This document shows, piece by piece, positions 61,522-64,000 of a stretch of DNA of 64,000 nt. The stretch comes from Brevundimonas sp. (lineage in GTDB: Bacteria; Pseudomonadota; Alphaproteobacteria; Caulobacterales; Caulobacteraceae): assembly GCF_019636155.1 (NCBI RefSeq), contig NZ_JAHBYB010000005.1:1-64000 (forward strand), given 5' to 3'. The first letter of the stretch is position 1. Each line of letters starts with the position of its first letter. The notes below the pieces were generated by a model, which worked only from the letters and a program-made list of their open reading frames with translations, ran no database searches and was not told the DNA's origin. Position numbers and translations under genes: made by a program.

Positions 61522-62862
61522 ATGGCGAACGAAGACCCCCTCTGGATTGCGAGACGTGACGGGCAGGACTGGCGAGACGATGACGTTCAGGCCGCTATCG
61601 ACTGGCTAACTGGACTCGCGCCTGCCGCAGAAGTGGCTGCGCGTATTGAGACTCAGCGTCAGGGCCTCGAGGCCTCATTGGCTGTCTGGCGCGAAGGCGG
61701 ACAGGCTCCACCAACCGATGGGCAAGATCAGGCGGCCTGGTGGCTTCTGCAAGGCGCCGATTTCGCCGACGGAAGACGCCACTCGGTGCCCGAGGAAGCG
61801 GCGCGGATCACGCCGCTCCTGAAGCGTCTCGGCGCTGATCTGGCGATCCTGCGCGGCATTCCGGGGGCGGAGGAAAGGGCCGGGCGACTGCTGACGGAAC
61901 GACGGACGTCTATGGACGCCGGCGTCTATGAACTGCTGGTGGCGCTCGCTTGGCGAAGGGATGGATGGACGGTCGAGTTTGTCCCGGAGCAGCGCGGCGG
62001 CGCCGCGACCCCGGACTTCCTCGCCTCCAAGCCAAACCGCCGCTGGGCAGTCGAGTGCAAGCGCCTCGATCGATCGACTTATGCCGTCAACGAGGTGGCG
62101 CAAGGAGGCCGCCTGGCGAACCCTGTTCATGACCTCCTTCGCCAGGCGGGGCCGTCACTCGTCCTGGAGGCGGTCTACAACGTCGAGCTACAGGATGTGC
62201 CGGACGGCTATCTGGTCGAGCGCGTGCGTGAGGCTCTGGCGGCCAACCGGGGCGGCTGGGCAGACGCAACAGCGATCGGGCGGCTTCGCCCTCCCGATGC
62301 GGCGGGACTGCTGCAGGTCATGGCGCACGACGACATCTATTACGGCTCCCGACGCATGATCCAACTCACGGCGGGCGTGCTGCAGGCGGAGTGGGACTAC
62401 AGTTTCTCGGGTCAGTGGACGCCCGCGGAGGGGCGACCGTTCTATGCGACGGATCTGCACCACGCGAGCGTGATCGGGTGGACTTGTCGGGCCCCCCGCG
62501 CTTTGGAGATGAAGTCAGGTCACTTCCGTCGGACGCTCGTCCGCGCGGAGCGTCAGCTTCCTGCCGATCGCCCCGGGGTGGTCCACATCGGAATTGAAGC
62601 GACGGGAGAGGGGCAGGTCGATCGGGGACGCTACATGGCCAATCTGATCGAGACGTGGGTTTACCGACCGGCGAACCGGCGGTTCAGGTGGGCCAACGTC
62701 AACTATTTCCGATCGGAGGTCTCGCTGGAGCGGGACACCAACTGGGACTTCGACGAAACCTTCGCTCCGCTGAAGATCGGGCGACATACGACGCCGCAAC
62801 CGGTGCCTCTTCAGGCCTTGGTCGCAACCGACGGCCCCGTTCAGCCCGGCGCTTTCTTCTGA
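61522..62862 (+). CDS. Protein with a PD-(D/E)XK nuclease-like core, candidate defence gene
   Basis: A 446-residue protein of unrecognised family. The middle has GVYELLVALAWRRDGWTVEFVPEQRGGAATPDFLASKPNRRWAVECKRLD, where Asp165, Glu178 and Lys180 fit the PD-(D/E)XK catalytic triad (TPD ... ECK). The N-terminal helical half and a beta-rich C-terminal half are unique. It stands alone behind yhaV and ahead of an MNT-HEPN fusion. The region resembles a defence island. Confidence 0.6.
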   Translation: MANEDPLWIARRDGQDWRDDDVQAAIDWLTGLAPAAEVAARIETQRQGLEASLAVWREGGQAPPTDGQDQAAWWLLQGADFADGRRHSVPEEAARITPLLKRLGADLAILRGIPGAEERAGRLLTERRTSMDAGVYELLVALAWRRDGWTVEFVPEQRGGAATPDFLASKPNRRWAVECKRLDRSTYAVNEVAQGGRLANPVHDLLRQAGPSLVLEAVYNVELQDVPDGYLVERVREALAANRGGWADATAIGRLRPPDAAGLLQVMAHDDIYYGSRRMIQLTAGVLQAEWDYSFSGQWTPAEGRPFYATDLHHASVIGWTCRAPRALEMKSGHFRRTLVRAERQLPADRPGVVHIGIEATGEGQVDRGRYMANLIETWVYRPANRRFRWANVNYFRSEVSLERDTNWDFDETFAPLKIGRHTTPQPVPLQALVATDGPVQPGAFF

Positions 62863-62956
62863 GCGCGTCCCTCTGTCAGCGCTCATGCCGGCATCGTTCA
62901 TTCCGAAAGCCGAAATCTGTCGATCATACGCACAGTTTCCGGCTAGACTCGTGTCG

Positions 62957-63868
62957 ATGAAATCAACCCTCGACCACCTCCCTGAACGGCAGCAGCAAGA
63001 GCTCGCGCACATCCGCTCGACCCTGCTGACGGAGTTCGAGGCGGCGCTCCGGAAAGGCGCGGGCGGCACGTCGGATTGGCGCAAGGGCGGCAAGGTCCTC
63101 AAGATCATTCTGTTCGGCAGCTACGCCCGCACCGACTGGGTGGACGAGCCGGACAACGGCTATCTGTCGGACTTCGACCTGCTGGTCATCGTCAGCCATC
63201 CCAAGCTGACGGACATCGCCGACTACTGGTGGGAGGCCGAGAACAAAATTTTGCACGACCCGTCCGTCGGCCGGATCGTCAACATCATCGTCCACGACCT
63301 CGCCGAGGTGAACCGGGCCATCGGACGCGGTGAGTACTTCTGGACCGATATCGTTCGTGACGGCGTCGTACTTTACGAACTGCCGGGTCATCCGCTGGCG
63401 GTTCCGAAACCGATGACGGCCAGTGACGCCGTTGAAATGGCAGAGCGCTATCTTGCTCACTGGCTGCCGAGGATCGACAGCATGCTTGCAGCTGCAGAGT
63501 TTCATGTGCGGCGAGACGAACGGTGCGACGCGGCGTTCTCGCTGCACCAAGCGGTCGAGAGGGCCTACGCGTGTTTCCTGCTCGTCCACACCTTCTACTT
63601 TCCCCGCTCACACAACATCAAATTCCTTCGATCCCTCGCTGAGGATGTCGACAAGCGTCTGGTCGAAGCGTGGCCGCGTGAGCAGCGTGCCGACCGTCGG
63701 CGCTTCGAGACGTTGAAGCGCGCCTATGTCGAAGCGCGTTACTCCGATCAGTACGACGTCAGCCCAGAAGACCTCGAAATGCTCGCGACGTCGGCACGCC
63801 GGCTAACCGACATCGTCGCCAGCGTCTGCCGTGAACGTATCGATCATCTGCGCGGCGCGGCGGGGTGA
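62957..63868 (+). CDS. MNT-HEPN fusion (nucleotidyltransferase plus HEPN domain)
   Basis: A 303-residue protein in which a minimal nucleotidyltransferase is fused to an HEPN domain. The MNT active site is FGSYARTDW (Gly54, Ser55) with SDFDLLV (Asp72, Asp74). The HEPN-like half is about residues 150-300 (AAFSLHQAVERAYACFLLVHTFYFPRSHNIKFLRSLAEDVD). Separate MNT and HEPN proteins form toxin-antitoxin pairs in which the MNT AMPylates the HEPN RNase; here both are one chain. The start at 62957 is chosen over 62885 by domain limits. Confidence 0.8.
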   Translation: MKSTLDHLPERQQQELAHIRSTLLTEFEAALRKGAGGTSDWRKGGKVLKIILFGSYARTDWVDEPDNGYLSDFDLLVIVSHPKLTDIADYWWEAENKILHDPSVGRIVNIIVHDLAEVNRAIGRGEYFWTDIVRDGVVLYELPGHPLAVPKPMTASDAVEMAERYLAHWLPRIDSMLAAAEFHVRRDERCDAAFSLHQAVERAYACFLLVHTFYFPRSHNIKFLRSLAEDVDKRLVEAWPREQRADRRRFETLKRAYVEARYSDQYDVSPEDLEMLATSARRLTDIVASVCRERIDHLRGAAG

Positions 63869-63886
63869 CATCGCCGCGGCGGGATC

Positions 63887-64000
63887 TCAGTGCCAGCTCC
63901 GCTCCTCGACCTCGTCGTCTTCGCGCTTCGCCCGACCGTCGTAGATATCGGCGATGTGATTCAGTAGCCGGGCGGTGACGGGGTATTCTGACGCCATCGC
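63887..64000 (-). CDS. C-terminal fragment or small ORF at the window edge
   Basis: A minus-strand frame ends at 63887 and reads ...MASEYPVTARLLNHIADIYDGRAKREDDEVEERSWH. It continues past the edge, so either a 36-residue ORF starts at 63997 or this is the tail of a larger gene. Acidic end, no family recognised. Confidence 0.4.
   Translation of the reverse strand, partial: AMASEYPVTARLLNHIADIYDGRAKREDDEVEERSWH

Larger units (their letters stand above)
16966..64000. mobile_element. Integrative and conjugative element with Trb-type (MPF-T) conjugation system, right end outside the window
   Basis: The element contains a tyrosine integrase, a relaxase, a TraG coupling protein, trbB-C-D-E-J-L-F-G-I in the order of Tn4371-like elements, a TraF peptidase, a lytic transglycosylase, SSB-like genes, ParB-like and toprim genes, RadC, imuABC cargo and toxin/defence genes. 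The left boundary lies between the HNH stop (16965) and the integrase (17141). No tRNA and no direct repeat that could be att were found. The coordinate 16966 is the earliest possible left end, not a mapped one. Confidence 0.88.

Noticed and set aside
58033-64000. Right part as certain chromosomal flank
   Set aside because: No att repeat or clear core gene; kept as probable accessory part of the element.

Overview
The window looks like chromosome of a GC-rich alphaproteobacterium of the Caulobacterales, most likely Brevundimonas or a close relative. This rests on the rpsA-ihfB neighbourhood, the coding bias, a GcrA-family protein and a GTTC-N7-GTTC type SOS box. The genus is inferred from gene content only.

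Bases 1 to about 16965 are ordinary core chromosome. They hold the 3' part of rpsA, ihfB, mscL, a GNAT-like protein, an APC permease, an alpha/beta hydrolase, a small XRE regulator with a membrane partner, a desaturase-methyltransferase pair, a lipoprotein, an alkA-like/TRIC/ubiA operon, gluQ, a cold-shock gene, an extensin-like protein, a three-part radical SAM/SPASM protein, a PPK2 kinase and an HNH endonuclease. Intergenic spaces carry two repeat families and several clear intrinsic terminators.

From about 17 kb to the right edge the DNA is an integrative and conjugative element (ICE). It begins with a tyrosine integrase (17141). Next come a small HTH gene, a large protein with a PD-(D/E)XK core, a complete imuA-imuB-dnaE2 mutasome divergent from an SRAP gene around a good SOS box, and a relaxase with a possible oriT upstream. 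Then follows a DNA-processing and establishment block: DUF2493, a GcrA paralogue, two tandem SSB-like genes, an NRDE gene, a giant methyltransferase/Strawberry-notch helicase, a ParB-like protein, a toprim protein, RadC and a secreted nuclease. After these lies the conjugation machinery: traG (VirD4), a CopG-like gene, trbB, then trbC-D-E-J-L-F-G-I, a TraF peptidase and a lytic transglycosylase.

The trb operon is split between trbB and trbC by a two-gene cargo: a 72-residue protein and a 613-residue GHKL ATPase. This module, flanked by inverted-repeat promoter-like regions, is the best candidate for an undescribed system here. The right part (58-64 kb) is accessory and toxin/defence-like: an HEPN-motif protein, a rearranged prlF/wHTH/yhaV toxin-antitoxin locus with a palindrome over the antitoxin start, a second PD-(D/E)XK protein and an MNT-HEPN fusion. 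The right end of the element was not found and probably lies beyond the window. No tRNA, rRNA or CRISPR array was seen.
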